Of a DNA stretch of 54,584 bases, positions 41,324-48,545 are shown in pieces. The notes under the pieces were generated by a model, which was not told where the DNA came from, ran no database searches, and worked only from the letters and a program-made list of their open reading frames with translations. The stretch lies in the NCBI GenBank assembly GCA_017480345.1, contig JAFVAU010000033.1, positions 1 through 54,584 of the forward strand. The letters run 5' to 3'. The position numbers and the translations under genes were made by a program. Numbering within the stretch: the stretch's first letter is position 1; every line of letters starts with the position of its first letter. This stretch comes from Bacteroidales bacterium. GTDB lineage: Bacteria; Bacteroidota; Bacteroidia; Bacteroidales; UBA932.

Positions 41324-41557
41324 ATGTTTGAAAAAGTACAAACCATCCTGGCCAAGCAGCTTCGCCTGGATCCTTCCCGGATTACTCCGGAATCCCTAAT
41401 CAAGAAAGACCTGGGGGCCGATTCCCTGGACATCCTTCAACTGCTCATGCGCATCGAGGACCAGTACGGGATTGTGATTCCGGACCAGGCCCTGGCCAAA
41501 TTCGAAACGGTGAAAGACGTAGTGGACTATCTGGAAAAACAGCAAGTTCAGTTGTGA
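41324..41557 (+). CDS. acpP: Acyl carrier protein
   Basis: 77 residues, acidic four-helix ACP with the phosphopantetheine site GADSLD (Ser at about 34) and the typical IEDQYGIVIPDQAL helix. Three bases after plsX. It carries acyl chains as thioesters in fatty-acid and lipid synthesis. It may be the general ACP or one private to this operon; a second ACP (22547-22792) pairs with the acyl ligase. Confidence 0.93.
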   Translation: MFEKVQTILAKQLRLDPSRITPESLIKKDLGADSLDILQLLMRIEDQYGIVIPDQALAKFETVKDVVDYLEKQQVQL

Positions 41558-41574
41558 AATAGCGTCTAATTTCG

Positions 41575-41582
41575 TAAATTTG
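41575..41582 (+). promoter_or_regulatory. -7 promoter element TAAATTTG
   Basis: Exact match 17 bases before the nucleoside kinase ATG. Confidence 0.5.
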
Positions 41583-41599
41583 CGTCCAAAACTTACCCC

Positions 41600-43255
41600 A
41601 TGGTCCAGGTCTATTGCAAAAACACCAAAGAAAACAAACGTTTCCCGGAAGGCACCTCCCTTGCCCAGATGCTCTCGGAGTTCGACTGCAAGTCTCCCTA
41701 TCCCATCGTATCGGCCAAGGTGAACAACGTGTCCCAGGGACTCAAGTTCAAGGTCTACCAGAATAAGGACATCGAATTCATAGATGTCCGTGAGTCGAGC
41801 GGCATGAGAGTTTACTGCCGCTCGCTTTATTTTCTGCTGTACAAATCGGCCTGTGACCTCTTCCCCGGCAGCAAGCTCTACATAGAGCACCCCATCTCCA
41901 ACGGTTATTTCTGCCATATCCGCAAGGCCGATGATACGGAGATCACGCCCGAGGATATCCTGAAGCTGGAAATCCGGATGAAGGACCTGGTGGGCAAGGA
42001 CCTCCCCTTCCACCGGTATGACGTGCAGACGGAAAGGGCCATCAAGGAGTTCCGCAAGGCCGGTTTCGAAGACAAGGTGCGCCTGCTCCAGACCAGCGGG
42101 GAAGCCTATACGGACTATTACACCCTGGGAGAAACGGCCGACTATTTCTACGGGAAACTGGTTCCTTCCACCGGTTATCTCACCGTCTGGGCCATCCAGC
42201 CTTACCATGACGGACTCCTGCTCAGAGGACCGTCTCACAAAGACCCTTCCCGGGTGGAAGAATTTGTGGACCAGCCCAAGACCTTCGAGATGTTCAAGGA
42301 AGCCCTCCGCTGGAACATCATCATGGGCCTGAGCACCGTGGGAGACGTGAACGAGGCCTTCCTGAACGGACGCGCCAGCGAACTTATCCAGATAGCGGAA
42401 GCCCTGCAGGAGAAGAAAATCGTCCAGATTGCGGAGGAGATTGACCGTCGCTACCACAGCGAAAATCCCCTTCAGGTTGTCCTTATCACCGGCCCCTCCT
42501 CTTCGGGTAAAACCACCTTCTGCAAGCGGCTGTCCGTCCAGCTCAAGGCCTGCGGACTGCACCCCATGTCCATGAGTACGGACGACTATTTCGTGAACCG
42601 GGTGGAAACCCCCAAGTTCCCGGACGGCTCCTACGATTTCGACAATTTTGACACGGTGGACCACGACCTCATGGAGGCCGATATCATGAAACTGATCGCC
42701 GGAGAGGAAGTCTCCGTTCCGGAATACAACTTCGTGACGGGCCTCAGGGAATACAACGGCAAGAAGCTCAAGCTGGGAGAAGGCCGCATCCTCCTTATCG
42801 AAGGAATCCATGCCCTGAACCCTGCGCTCACCAGCAAGATTCCCGAAAGCGCCAAATTCCGGATTTTCATCAACACCCTCACCGGAACCCTCCTGGACGA
42901 CCACAACAGCATTCCCACCAGCGACAACCGCCTGCTGCGCCGTATCGTAAGAGACTACAACGCCGGCTCCTTCACCGCCCGCGAATCCATCTCCAACTGG
43001 CAGAACGTGCTGGATGCGGAAACCAAGTGGATCTATCCCTATCAGGAAATGGCCGATGTCATGTTCAACAGCGCCTATCTCATCGAGTTCGCGGTGCTGA
43101 AGAACCATGCGGAGCCCATCCTTCGGAGCGTTCCCCAGAACTGTGCGGAATATGCGGAGGCCCATCGGCTCCTCAAATTCATCCACTATTTCACGCCCGT
43201 TCCGGACAAGGAAATCCCCGCCACTTCCCTCCTTCGCGAATTTATCGGAGGATAG
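41600..43255 (+). CDS. Nucleoside kinase (TGS/ThrRS-like plus uridine kinase)
   Basis: 551 residues in three parts: a TGS-like domain (about 1-65), a second domain like the threonyl-tRNA-synthetase editing region (about 70-200, with YFCHIRKADDTEITPEDI), and a C-terminal uridine-kinase-type P-loop domain with VVLITGPSSSGKTTFCKRLS near 295-313 and MSTDDYFVNR after it. The fusion is standard in Bacteroidetes. It probably phosphorylates a pyrimidine nucleoside using a nucleotide donor; the role of the synthetase-like half is unknown. Own promoter upstream; follows the lipid operon. Confidence 0.88.
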   Translation: MVQVYCKNTKENKRFPEGTSLAQMLSEFDCKSPYPIVSAKVNNVSQGLKFKVYQNKDIEFIDVRESSGMRVYCRSLYFLLYKSACDLFPGSKLYIEHPISNGYFCHIRKADDTEITPEDILKLEIRMKDLVGKDLPFHRYDVQTERAIKEFRKAGFEDKVRLLQTSGEAYTDYYTLGETADYFYGKLVPSTGYLTVWAIQPYHDGLLLRGPSHKDPSRVEEFVDQPKTFEMFKEALRWNIIMGLSTVGDVNEAFLNGRASELIQIAEALQEKKIVQIAEEIDRRYHSENPLQVVLITGPSSSGKTTFCKRLSVQLKACGLHPMSMSTDDYFVNRVETPKFPDGSYDFDNFDTVDHDLMEADIMKLIAGEEVSVPEYNFVTGLREYNGKKLKLGEGRILLIEGIHALNPALTSKIPESAKFRIFINTLTGTLLDDHNSIPTSDNRLLRRIVRDYNAGSFTARESISNWQNVLDAETKWIYPYQEMADVMFNSAYLIEFAVLKNHAEPILRSVPQNCAEYAEAHRLLKFIHYFTPVPDKEIPATSLLREFIGG

Positions 43256-43261
43256 AAGGTC

Positions 43262-43618
43262 TTATCGGGCGATGAGGCCGCAGCCCAGCATGATGAGGAA
43301 AACGCCCACCCATTGCTGCCACACCACCGTCTCCTTGAAGAAGATGATGGCGATGAACATGCCCAGCAGGAAGCTCATGGAAGAAAGCGGATACACCTGG
43401 CTGAAGGGATAACTCTTGAGCATGTACATCCATTCAATAACGCCTGCAATGCCACAGACGCCGGCGGCCAGCAGCCACCAGTTGCAGAGCACGCTGCCTC
43501 GGAAGAAGCCCCAGGTCCAGGAAAAAGGGTCCATGTGATTGGCCGCTACCTTGAAGAGCGACTGCGCGCTGCACATGAGCACCGACTGGATGAATGATAA
43601 TAAAAGTAGTCTGAACAT
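43262..43618 (-). CDS. Small EamA/SMR-like transporter
   Basis: 118 residues with four hydrophobic segments (FRLLLLSFIQSVLMCSAQSL, WWLLAAGVCGIAGVIEW, LSSMSFLLGMFIAIIFF, WVGVFLIMLGCGLIA), the size and layout of half-size drug/metabolite transporters that act as dimers. Motifs PLSSMSF and FFKETVV match EamA-type helices. Substrate unknown. I placed the start at ATG 43618; the open frame continues upstream through the deoxyhypusine-synthase-like gene but as a shadow. It converges with the nucleoside kinase, with six bases between the stops. Confidence 0.8.
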   Translation of the reverse strand: MFRLLLLSFIQSVLMCSAQSLFKVAANHMDPFSWTWGFFRGSVLCNWWLLAAGVCGIAGVIEWMYMLKSYPFSQVYPLSSMSFLLGMFIAIIFFKETVVWQQWVGVFLIMLGCGLIAR

Positions 43619-43624
43619 TATTTG

Positions 43625-43632
43625 CAAATATA
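43625..43632 (-). promoter_or_regulatory. -7 promoter element TATATTTG
   Basis: Exact match six bases before the transporter ATG, so the message is leaderless or nearly so. Confidence 0.45.
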
Positions 43633-43653
43633 GCGTTTCTCGTCTTTTTTTCC

Positions 43654-43661
43654 TAATTTTG
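43654..43661 (+). promoter_or_regulatory. -7 promoter element TAATTTTG
   Basis: Exact match 62 bases before the deoxyhypusine-synthase-like gene, in a divergent promoter region. Confidence 0.5.
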
Positions 43662-43723
43662 CAGTGAATCCGGAGGTTGGAAGCCACAGACTGGCTTCGC
43701 CGCCGGAAGTAAAACAAACAAAA

Positions 43724-44698
43724 ATGGAAAAGGGACCTATCTCTCAATTCATTACCCATCACTACCGTCATTTCAATGCGGCCTCCCTGGTAGACGCCGC
43801 CAAGGCTTATGAAGACCTCCTGAACAAGGGTGGTAAAATGTTCCTGGCCATGGCCGGTGCCATGTCCACCGCCGAACTGGGCCTTTCCCTGGCAGAAATG
43901 ATCCGCCAGGACAAAATCTCCTTCGTCTGCTGCTCTGCCAACAACCTGGAGGAAGACATCATGAACCTGGTGGCCCACAGCCACTATTATCGCGTACCCG
44001 GTTACCGTGACCTCACCCCCAAGCAGGAACAGGAACTGCTGGACAACCACTACAACCGCGTTACGGATACCTGCATCCCCGAAGAAGAAGCTTTCCGCCG
44101 CCTGGAAAAGCACCTGGTAGAGGTGTGGGACAAGGCCAAGGCAGAAGGAAAGAGATACCTCCCCTACGAGTTCATCTATCAGATGATCCGCAGCGGCGTT
44201 CTGGAGCAGTACTACGAAATCGATCCCAAGGACAGCTGGGTTGTAGCCGCCTGCGAGAAGAACATCCCCATCATCTGCCCCGCCTGGGAAGACTGCACCA
44301 CCGGTAACATCTTTACCGCCCACGTGATTCGTGGAGAATATGATCCGCACATGGTCATCCAGGGCGTGGAAGTGATGATGTTCCTGGTAGACTGGTACAA
44401 GAAGAACAGCCAGGGCGCCGGTGTGGGCTTCTTCCAGATTGGTGGCGGCACCGCCGGTGACTTCCCCATCTGCTGCGTTCCCATGATGGAGCAGGACCTG
44501 GGCTGGACAGGCACTCCCCTCTGGGCCTATTTCTGCCAGATCTCCGATTCCACCACTTCCTACGGTTCCTATTCCGGCGCCGTCCCCAACGAGAAAATCA
44601 CCTGGGGCAAGCTGGCTCCGGATACGCCCAAGTTCATCGTGGAGTCCGACGCCACCATCGTGGCACCGCTCATCTTCTCCTATGTCCTGGGCTGGTAA
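43724..44698 (+). CDS. Deoxyhypusine-synthase-family protein
   Basis: 324 residues of the deoxyhypusine synthase fold (NAD-dependent aminobutyl transfer). Landmarks: FLAMAGAMSTAELGLSLAEM, the GNIFTAHVIRGEYDP segment, VGFFQIGGGTAGDFPICC, and DSTTSYGSYSGAVPNEKITW near the C-terminus. In the last block the catalytic-lysine region of the family reads EKITWGKL. Bacteria lack eIF5A, so bacterial members are thought to make homospermidine or act on other amines; the product here is unknown. ATG 43724 chosen; an earlier in-frame start at 43664 lies at the transcription start. It ends in a terminator at 44721. Confidence 0.85.
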   Translation: MEKGPISQFITHHYRHFNAASLVDAAKAYEDLLNKGGKMFLAMAGAMSTAELGLSLAEMIRQDKISFVCCSANNLEEDIMNLVAHSHYYRVPGYRDLTPKQEQELLDNHYNRVTDTCIPEEEAFRRLEKHLVEVWDKAKAEGKRYLPYEFIYQMIRSGVLEQYYEIDPKDSWVVAACEKNIPIICPAWEDCTTGNIFTAHVIRGEYDPHMVIQGVEVMMFLVDWYKKNSQGAGVGFFQIGGGTAGDFPICCVPMMEQDLGWTGTPLWAYFCQISDSTTSYGSYSGAVPNEKITWGKLAPDTPKFIVESDATIVAPLIFSYVLGW

Positions 44699-45092
44699 GA
44701 AATCCATCAAAGCGCATTTCAAGAGCCTGTTCCTCAGAGAGCAGGCTCTTTCTTCTTCCACGTCCAAGGAACGCATCCGGTCCATTCTGGACAAGTGGGT
44801 GGAAGAAAAGGGCTACCGTCTCCCCCACCGCTCCGTTTCTGAAGCCGCTGCCAGCATAGGCCTGGCCTCCTCCACCTTATATAGATATTTCAAGGCCGAT
44901 GGCACCGATTTCCGCTCTTGGCGCACCCGCCTGAGGCTGGAAGATGCCAAGAAACTTCTTCTGGAAGAGCCCGAAACCCCGGTTTCCCTTATCGGCCGGC
45001 GGGTAGGCATCCTGGACCGAAGCAATTTCTCCCGTTCTTTCAAGGAATATACGGGACTCACCCCCGAGGCCTGGCGCAAGCGTCATCTTTAG
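44682..45092 (+). CDS. Short AraC-type HTH protein, uncertain start
   Basis: Up to 136 residues containing only an AraC-type DNA-binding module: SVSEAAASIGLASSTLYRYF, then ETPVSLIGRRVGILDRSNFS, RSFKEYTGLTPEAWRKRHL. No ligand domain. The sole ATG (44682) lies inside the preceding gene, overlapping it by 17 bases, and the next 70 bases contain a terminator-like hairpin, so translation probably depends on read-through from that gene or uses a non-ATG start further in. HTH-only AraC proteins occur as complete genes in Bacteroidetes. Target unknown. Confidence 0.6.
   Translation: MSWAGKKSIKAHFKSLFLREQALSSSTSKERIRSILDKWVEEKGYRLPHRSVSEAAASIGLASSTLYRYFKADGTDFRSWRTRLRLEDAKKLLLEEPETPVSLIGRRVGILDRSNFSRSFKEYTGLTPEAWRKRHL
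44721..44757 (+). terminator. Hairpin terminator inside the AraC-type frame
   Basis: AAGAGCCTG (44721-44729) pairs with CAGGCTCTT (44742-44750), followed by TCTTCTT. It should end the deoxyhypusine-synthase-like transcript and act as an attenuator for the AraC-type gene that starts before it. Confidence 0.6.
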
Positions 45093-45130
45093 TGACAACT
45101 AATCAATTGACTACCAGTTACTTCCTGTAC

Positions 45131-45197
45131 ATTTCTCGTTCGATTTTTGAACGAGAAATATCATACAACTCTTTGAGTGATTGACAGTTAGCTGTCA
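45131..45197. promoter_or_regulatory. Two inverted repeats upstream of the ABC operon
   Basis: A perfect 11 bp hairpin ATTTCTCGTTC / GAACGAGAAAT with a T-rich loop (45131-45159), and TGACAG..CTGTCA (45182-45197). Either may be a protein-binding site; neither has a T tract after the stem. Confidence 0.45.
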
Positions 45198-45243
45198 CCA
45201 AAATTTTCTTCAAAAATATTTTGGTATTTAATTATTTTCTTTA

Positions 45244-45251
45244 TACCTTTG
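45244..45251 (+). promoter_or_regulatory. -7 promoter element TACCTTTG (ABC operon)
   Basis: Exact match 34 bases before the ABC ATPase ATG and directly next to the operator at 45252. Confidence 0.55.
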
Positions 45252-45277
45252 CAGTGTACTAATGAACTAATACACTG
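45252..45277. promoter_or_regulatory. Probable GntR operator
   Basis: Perfect inverted repeat CAGTGTA (45252-45258) and TACACTG (45271-45277) with the near-symmetric core CTAATGAACTAA. It starts at the -7 box and covers the expected transcription start, the right place for repression by the GntR/YtrA-type protein encoded third in the operon. Confidence 0.6.
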
Positions 45278-45285
45278 TAAAAGTT

Positions 45286-46110
45286 ATGATAACTGTTAAA
45301 AACCTATCGTTCAGCTACGGCTCCAAGAAGGTGTTGAATGACATCAACCTGGAGATCAAGGGAGGCAATATCTACGGCCTCCTGGGAGAAAACGGCGTGG
45401 GCAAGACCACCCTTCTCACCCTCCTCTGCGGCCTCAAGAAGCCCAAGACCGGTACCATTGACACGGACGGCCGAGACCCCTTTGACCGCACTCCTTCCCT
45501 GCTGGCAGAACAATTCTATCTCCCGGACGAGGTGGCTCCTGTACACAATACGACCATCCAATTCGGAAAGGAGCACGGAAAGCTCTGGCCCACTTTTGAC
45601 TATGACAAATTTCTTACTATCCTGAAGGAGTTTGAAGTGGATCCGGACCAGCTGATGGATTCCATGAGCGCCGGTCAGCTCAAGAAGACCTGGATTTCCT
45701 TCGCCCTGGCCTGCAATGCCCGCCACTATTTTATGGACGAGCCCACCAACGGCCTGGACATCCCCTCCAAGTCCCAGTTCCGCAAGGCCATAACCAAATA
45801 CACCTCGGAAGAGAGCGCCATCATCATCTCCACCCACCAGGTTCGGGATCTGGAAGAAATCATCGACCCCATCATCATCCTGGACAAGGAGGCCGTGCTG
45901 CTGAATGCCAGCCTGCAGACCATCTCCCAAAAGCTTTATTTCGACTATGGAACGGCCCTGCATCCGGAGTCCCTCTATCTGGAGCAGACGCCCTCCGGTG
46001 CCATCCAGGTTTATCCCAACACCACCGGCGAGGAGTCCAAAGTGAATCTGGAGGCTCTCTTCAACGCCGTTCATTCCCACAAAGATGTAGTTAAAGCCTT
46101 ATTCCAGTAG
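45286..46110 (+). CDS. ABC transporter ATP-binding protein
   Basis: 274 residues. Walker A GENGVGKTT at 34-42, signature MSAGQLKK, Walker B YFMDEPTNGLD and the switch His in ISTHQVRDLEE. The signature is SAGQ, not SGGQ, as is usual in the YtrB-like branch. It energises export with the membrane protein encoded five bases downstream. The operon, with a YtrA-like GntR repressor, resembles the ytr systems induced by cell-wall antibiotics. Export substrate unknown. Confidence 0.92.
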   Translation: MITVKNLSFSYGSKKVLNDINLEIKGGNIYGLLGENGVGKTTLLTLLCGLKKPKTGTIDTDGRDPFDRTPSLLAEQFYLPDEVAPVHNTTIQFGKEHGKLWPTFDYDKFLTILKEFEVDPDQLMDSMSAGQLKKTWISFALACNARHYFMDEPTNGLDIPSKSQFRKAITKYTSEESAIIISTHQVRDLEEIIDPIIILDKEAVLLNASLQTISQKLYFDYGTALHPESLYLEQTPSGAIQVYPNTTGEESKVNLEALFNAVHSHKDVVKALFQ

Positions 46111-46114
46111 CCTT

Positions 46115-46927
46115 ATGAAAAACGAAGTATTCTCCGGCCAGCGTTTCTGGACCTATTTCAAATACGACCTCACCCAGATGTGGCGCAACCACATGAAGGC
46201 CGCCATCGTAATTGGCCTGGCGGGTCTTATCTACTACATTATCGGCATTGCTTTCAACGCCACCTTCAATCATGTCTGGCAGGCTCCCGGTTTCAAGGGA
46301 CGTCTGGTCATTTTCATCCTCTCCGCCGTGGTGCTGCAATTGTATCAGGCTCGCACCTACGGATACTTGACAGACCGGAGGAAAGGGGCCGCCTGGCTCA
46401 TGATTCCGGCATCGGCTTTTGAAAAATGGCTGTCCATGACCCTCATCACCCTCCTTGTGATTCCCGTGGCTTTCCTCTGCACTTATGCCGCCGTGGACGG
46501 CATTCTGAGCTTGGCCGATCCCACCTACGGAAAAGTCCTTCTGACTTCCATCACCCAGGGTATCAAGGACATGAACGAAGCGTTGATTGAGACCAACGTA
46601 GAGTATAACACTACCTGGAATCTGGGCGTTTTTGTATTGCCGCTGCTGGTTTCGCATTGCGTGAATTACCTCTATTTCCTCCTCTGCGGCATCTGCTTCA
46701 AGCGCAACAAAATTCTCTGGGCCATCCTGCTTGTCTTTGGAATCAGCATTGTCTGGTCCACGCTGGCTACCTTCCTGGGAATCAACTATTCCATTGACAT
46801 AGAAGATGTTGCGGAAGCAGAAGCAGTCATTCGCCAGGGCCTTACCTGGGCAAGCATAGTCGGTGCCGTCGTAAGCGCAGCTCTTGCCTACGGCATCTTC
46901 TACAGAATCAAAACCTTAAAGCATTAG
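46115..46927 (+). CDS. ABC transporter membrane subunit
   Basis: 270 residues with six hydrophobic segments (AAIVIGLAGLIYYIIGIAF, LVIFILSAVVLQLYQA, TLITLLVIPVAFLCTYAAV, LGVFVLPLLVSHCVNYLYFL, ILWAILLVFGISIVWSTLA, IVGAVVSAALAYGIFY). No conserved permease motif of import systems, consistent with an exporter. It follows the ATPase gene by four bases and precedes the GntR gene by four. Predicted partner of the ATP-binding protein. Confidence 0.85.
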   Translation: MKNEVFSGQRFWTYFKYDLTQMWRNHMKAAIVIGLAGLIYYIIGIAFNATFNHVWQAPGFKGRLVIFILSAVVLQLYQARTYGYLTDRRKGAAWLMIPASAFEKWLSMTLITLLVIPVAFLCTYAAVDGILSLADPTYGKVLLTSITQGIKDMNEALIETNVEYNTTWNLGVFVLPLLVSHCVNYLYFLLCGICFKRNKILWAILLVFGISIVWSTLATFLGINYSIDIEDVAEAEAVIRQGLTWASIVGAVVSAALAYGIFYRIKTLKH

Positions 46928-46931
46928 AATT

Positions 46932-47273
46932 ATGGACTTTCACGGAGAAAAACCCATCTATCTTCAGATTGCCGAATTGTTCTCGGAGAACATCCTTTCC
47001 GGCACCCTGAAGGCCGATGAGCGCATCCCGTCGGTCCGCGAGTACGGTGCACAGATAGGGGTGAACCCCAATACTGTCATGCGTGTCTATGAAAAACTTA
47101 CCGCTGACGGCATCATCTACAACAAACGCGGAATCGGCTATTTCATATCGGCCGATGCACGGGAGAAGATACTGGCTTCCCAGAAGGCCGAATTTCTGGA
47201 AAAGGAAGTGCCCGCCATCCTTCGGAAGATGGAACTGTTGGGCCTGGATGCAAGTATATTCAATAAACAATAA
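46932..47273 (+). CDS. GntR-family repressor (YtrA type)
   Basis: 113 residues: the winged-helix DNA-binding domain of GntR (IYLQIAELFSENILSGTLKA, RIPSVREYGAQIGVNPNTVM, RVYEKLTADGIIYNKRGIGY) followed by a short dimerising helix pair and no large effector domain. This is the YtrA subfamily, which usually represses its own ABC operon. Here the gene is third, not first. The inverted repeat at 45252-45277 is the likely operator. Confidence 0.9.
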   Translation: MDFHGEKPIYLQIAELFSENILSGTLKADERIPSVREYGAQIGVNPNTVMRVYEKLTADGIIYNKRGIGYFISADAREKILASQKAEFLEKEVPAILRKMELLGLDASIFNKQ

Positions 47274-47279
47274 CGTATC

Positions 47280-47972
47280 ATGAAAAGATTTTTGATTGCT
47301 CTGAGCACCGTGGCCGTTTTAGCCGGCTGCACTTGCTCCGTGAACCTGGGCCAGGGATTTGGCGGAGGGAAACGCGTCGTCTGCAAAGGCCCGGTGGAAG
47401 ACCGCCTGCTGGATAGCCTCCGTGGTTTTGACCAGATCAGGGTGAGCGGCCAGGCCGACCTCAAGTATGTCCAGAGCACCGACGAGTACGTTCGGGTAAA
47501 AGCCAATGCGGAGGTGTTCGACTACCTGGATTTCGAGGTGGAAGACGCTACGCTGGTTATTAAGACCAAGGACGGAGTCCAGATCAAGGCCGACGAATTC
47601 GACGTCTATGTGGGCTCAAAGGTCCTTAAAAGCCTGAAAGTAAGCGGTGCGGCCGATGTAGACATTACCGGCGTCCATTCCGCCGAAGACCTCACCGTCT
47701 CCATCAGCGGCGCCGGCGACTGCAAAATGAAGGACATCAAAGTCTCCTGCCTCACTTATTCCGTGAGCGGTGCCGGAGATCTGGATGCAGAAGGATTGGA
47801 TGTGGAGAAACTCTATGTGAGCATCAGCGGTGCCGGCGATGTGGACCTTGCCGGTAAGGCGGGCTATGCCAGCCTGAGCGTATCCGGTGCAGGTGATATT
47901 GACGCCCGCCAGCTGGACTGCCCTCAGATTGAGAAGCATAAATCCGGCGCAGCCAGCATCAAGACCAAGTAA
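47280..47972 (+). CDS. DUF2807 (head-GIN) lipoprotein
   Basis: 230 residues with a lipoprotein signal (ALSTVAVLAGC, Cys17) and a right-handed beta-helix-like DUF2807 domain: DQIRVSGQADLKYVQ followed by several repeats of the type S-[IV]-SGAGD (VSISGAGDCKM, YSVSGAGDLDA, VSISGAGDVDL, LSVSGAGDIDA), about 20 residues apart. Surface- or periplasm-exposed. It follows GntR by six bases, so it is probably the fourth gene of the operon. DUF2807 proteins often accompany such ABC systems and may sense or mitigate envelope stress; function is not established. Confidence 0.88.
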   Translation: MKRFLIALSTVAVLAGCTCSVNLGQGFGGGKRVVCKGPVEDRLLDSLRGFDQIRVSGQADLKYVQSTDEYVRVKANAEVFDYLDFEVEDATLVIKTKDGVQIKADEFDVYVGSKVLKSLKVSGAADVDITGVHSAEDLTVSISGAGDCKMKDIKVSCLTYSVSGAGDLDAEGLDVEKLYVSISGAGDVDLAGKAGYASLSVSGAGDIDARQLDCPQIEKHKSGAASIKTK

Positions 47973-48503
47973 TTAGCCCAGCGGATAGAAAAGGGATTCG
48001 TAGCGGCTGTTCCAGCTGCGGTCGTAATGACGGCGGATCACCCGGGCGCTGGCAAACGCATTGAAATTGGCCCAGGCCTCCAGAAACAGTACGGCAAAGT
48101 CCGTCCTGTCATGGAGCGCCAGGGCCATAAGCGTATATACAGCAACGATATACACCATGGCACGCTCCCGGTCGTCGGCCTGGGGGTTGGACGGCGTTAC
48201 CAGGATAAGCCGTTCCGCCTGGGCAAAGGCCAGGTCTGCGATGACATCGGCCAGACGGGCCTCCTCTGAGGGTTTGTAAAGCTGGCTGCAATACCTCTGC
48301 GCGGAGCAGCTCCGGGCCGATACTTCCTTCTCCATGGCCTCGAAGGGGCTGAGAAGGGCGCTCTGAAAGTAACGGGCGAAGTCGGCCTCCCCTTTCAGGA
48401 ACTGAAGGGCCAGCACGCAGTAATCCCGCACGGAGGCTTCCACCACCATGGAATAAGGGGCCCCAGGGTCTATGCGGCCCAATATTTCCTTAACACTGGC
48501 CAT
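47973..48503 (-). CDS. Hypothetical all-helical protein, 176 aa
   Basis: No family recognised. The 176 residues look all-helical, with alternating charged and hydrophobic stretches (ADVIADLAFAQAERLILVTP, AMVYIVAVYTLMALALHDRT) and a final NSRYESLFYPLG. There is no signal peptide. Some similarity in feel to the ligand-binding half of TetR regulators, but no HTH is present, so I do not assign it. I use ATG 48503; the frame extends four codons to a TTG. It is convergent with DUF2807 (stops adjacent) and divergent from the dehydrogenase. Confidence 0.6.
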   Translation of the reverse strand: MASVKEILGRIDPGAPYSMVVEASVRDYCVLALQFLKGEADFARYFQSALLSPFEAMEKEVSARSCSAQRYCSQLYKPSEEARLADVIADLAFAQAERLILVTPSNPQADDRERAMVYIVAVYTLMALALHDRTDFAVLFLEAWANFNAFASARVIRRHYDRSWNSRYESLFYPLG

Positions 48504-48512
48504 TAGTGACGT

Positions 48513-48520
48513 CAAATATA
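48513..48520 (-). promoter_or_regulatory. -7 promoter element TATATTTG
   Basis: Exact match nine bases before the minus-strand ATG 48503. Confidence 0.45.
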
Positions 48521-48532
48521 CAAATTTTCTAT

Positions 48533-48540
48533 TATTTTTG
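48533..48540 (+). promoter_or_regulatory. -7 promoter element TATTTTTG next to the dehydrogenase start
   Basis: Exact match five bases before the ATG; a leaderless message is likely. Confidence 0.5.
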
Positions 48541-48545
48541 TATTC

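Noticed and set aside
41396-43186. 596-codon minus-strand frame
   Set aside because: Antisense of the nucleoside kinase, which has clear domains.
47973-48503. TetR regulator
   Set aside because: Helical character is similar to the ligand half, but no helix-turn-helix is encoded.
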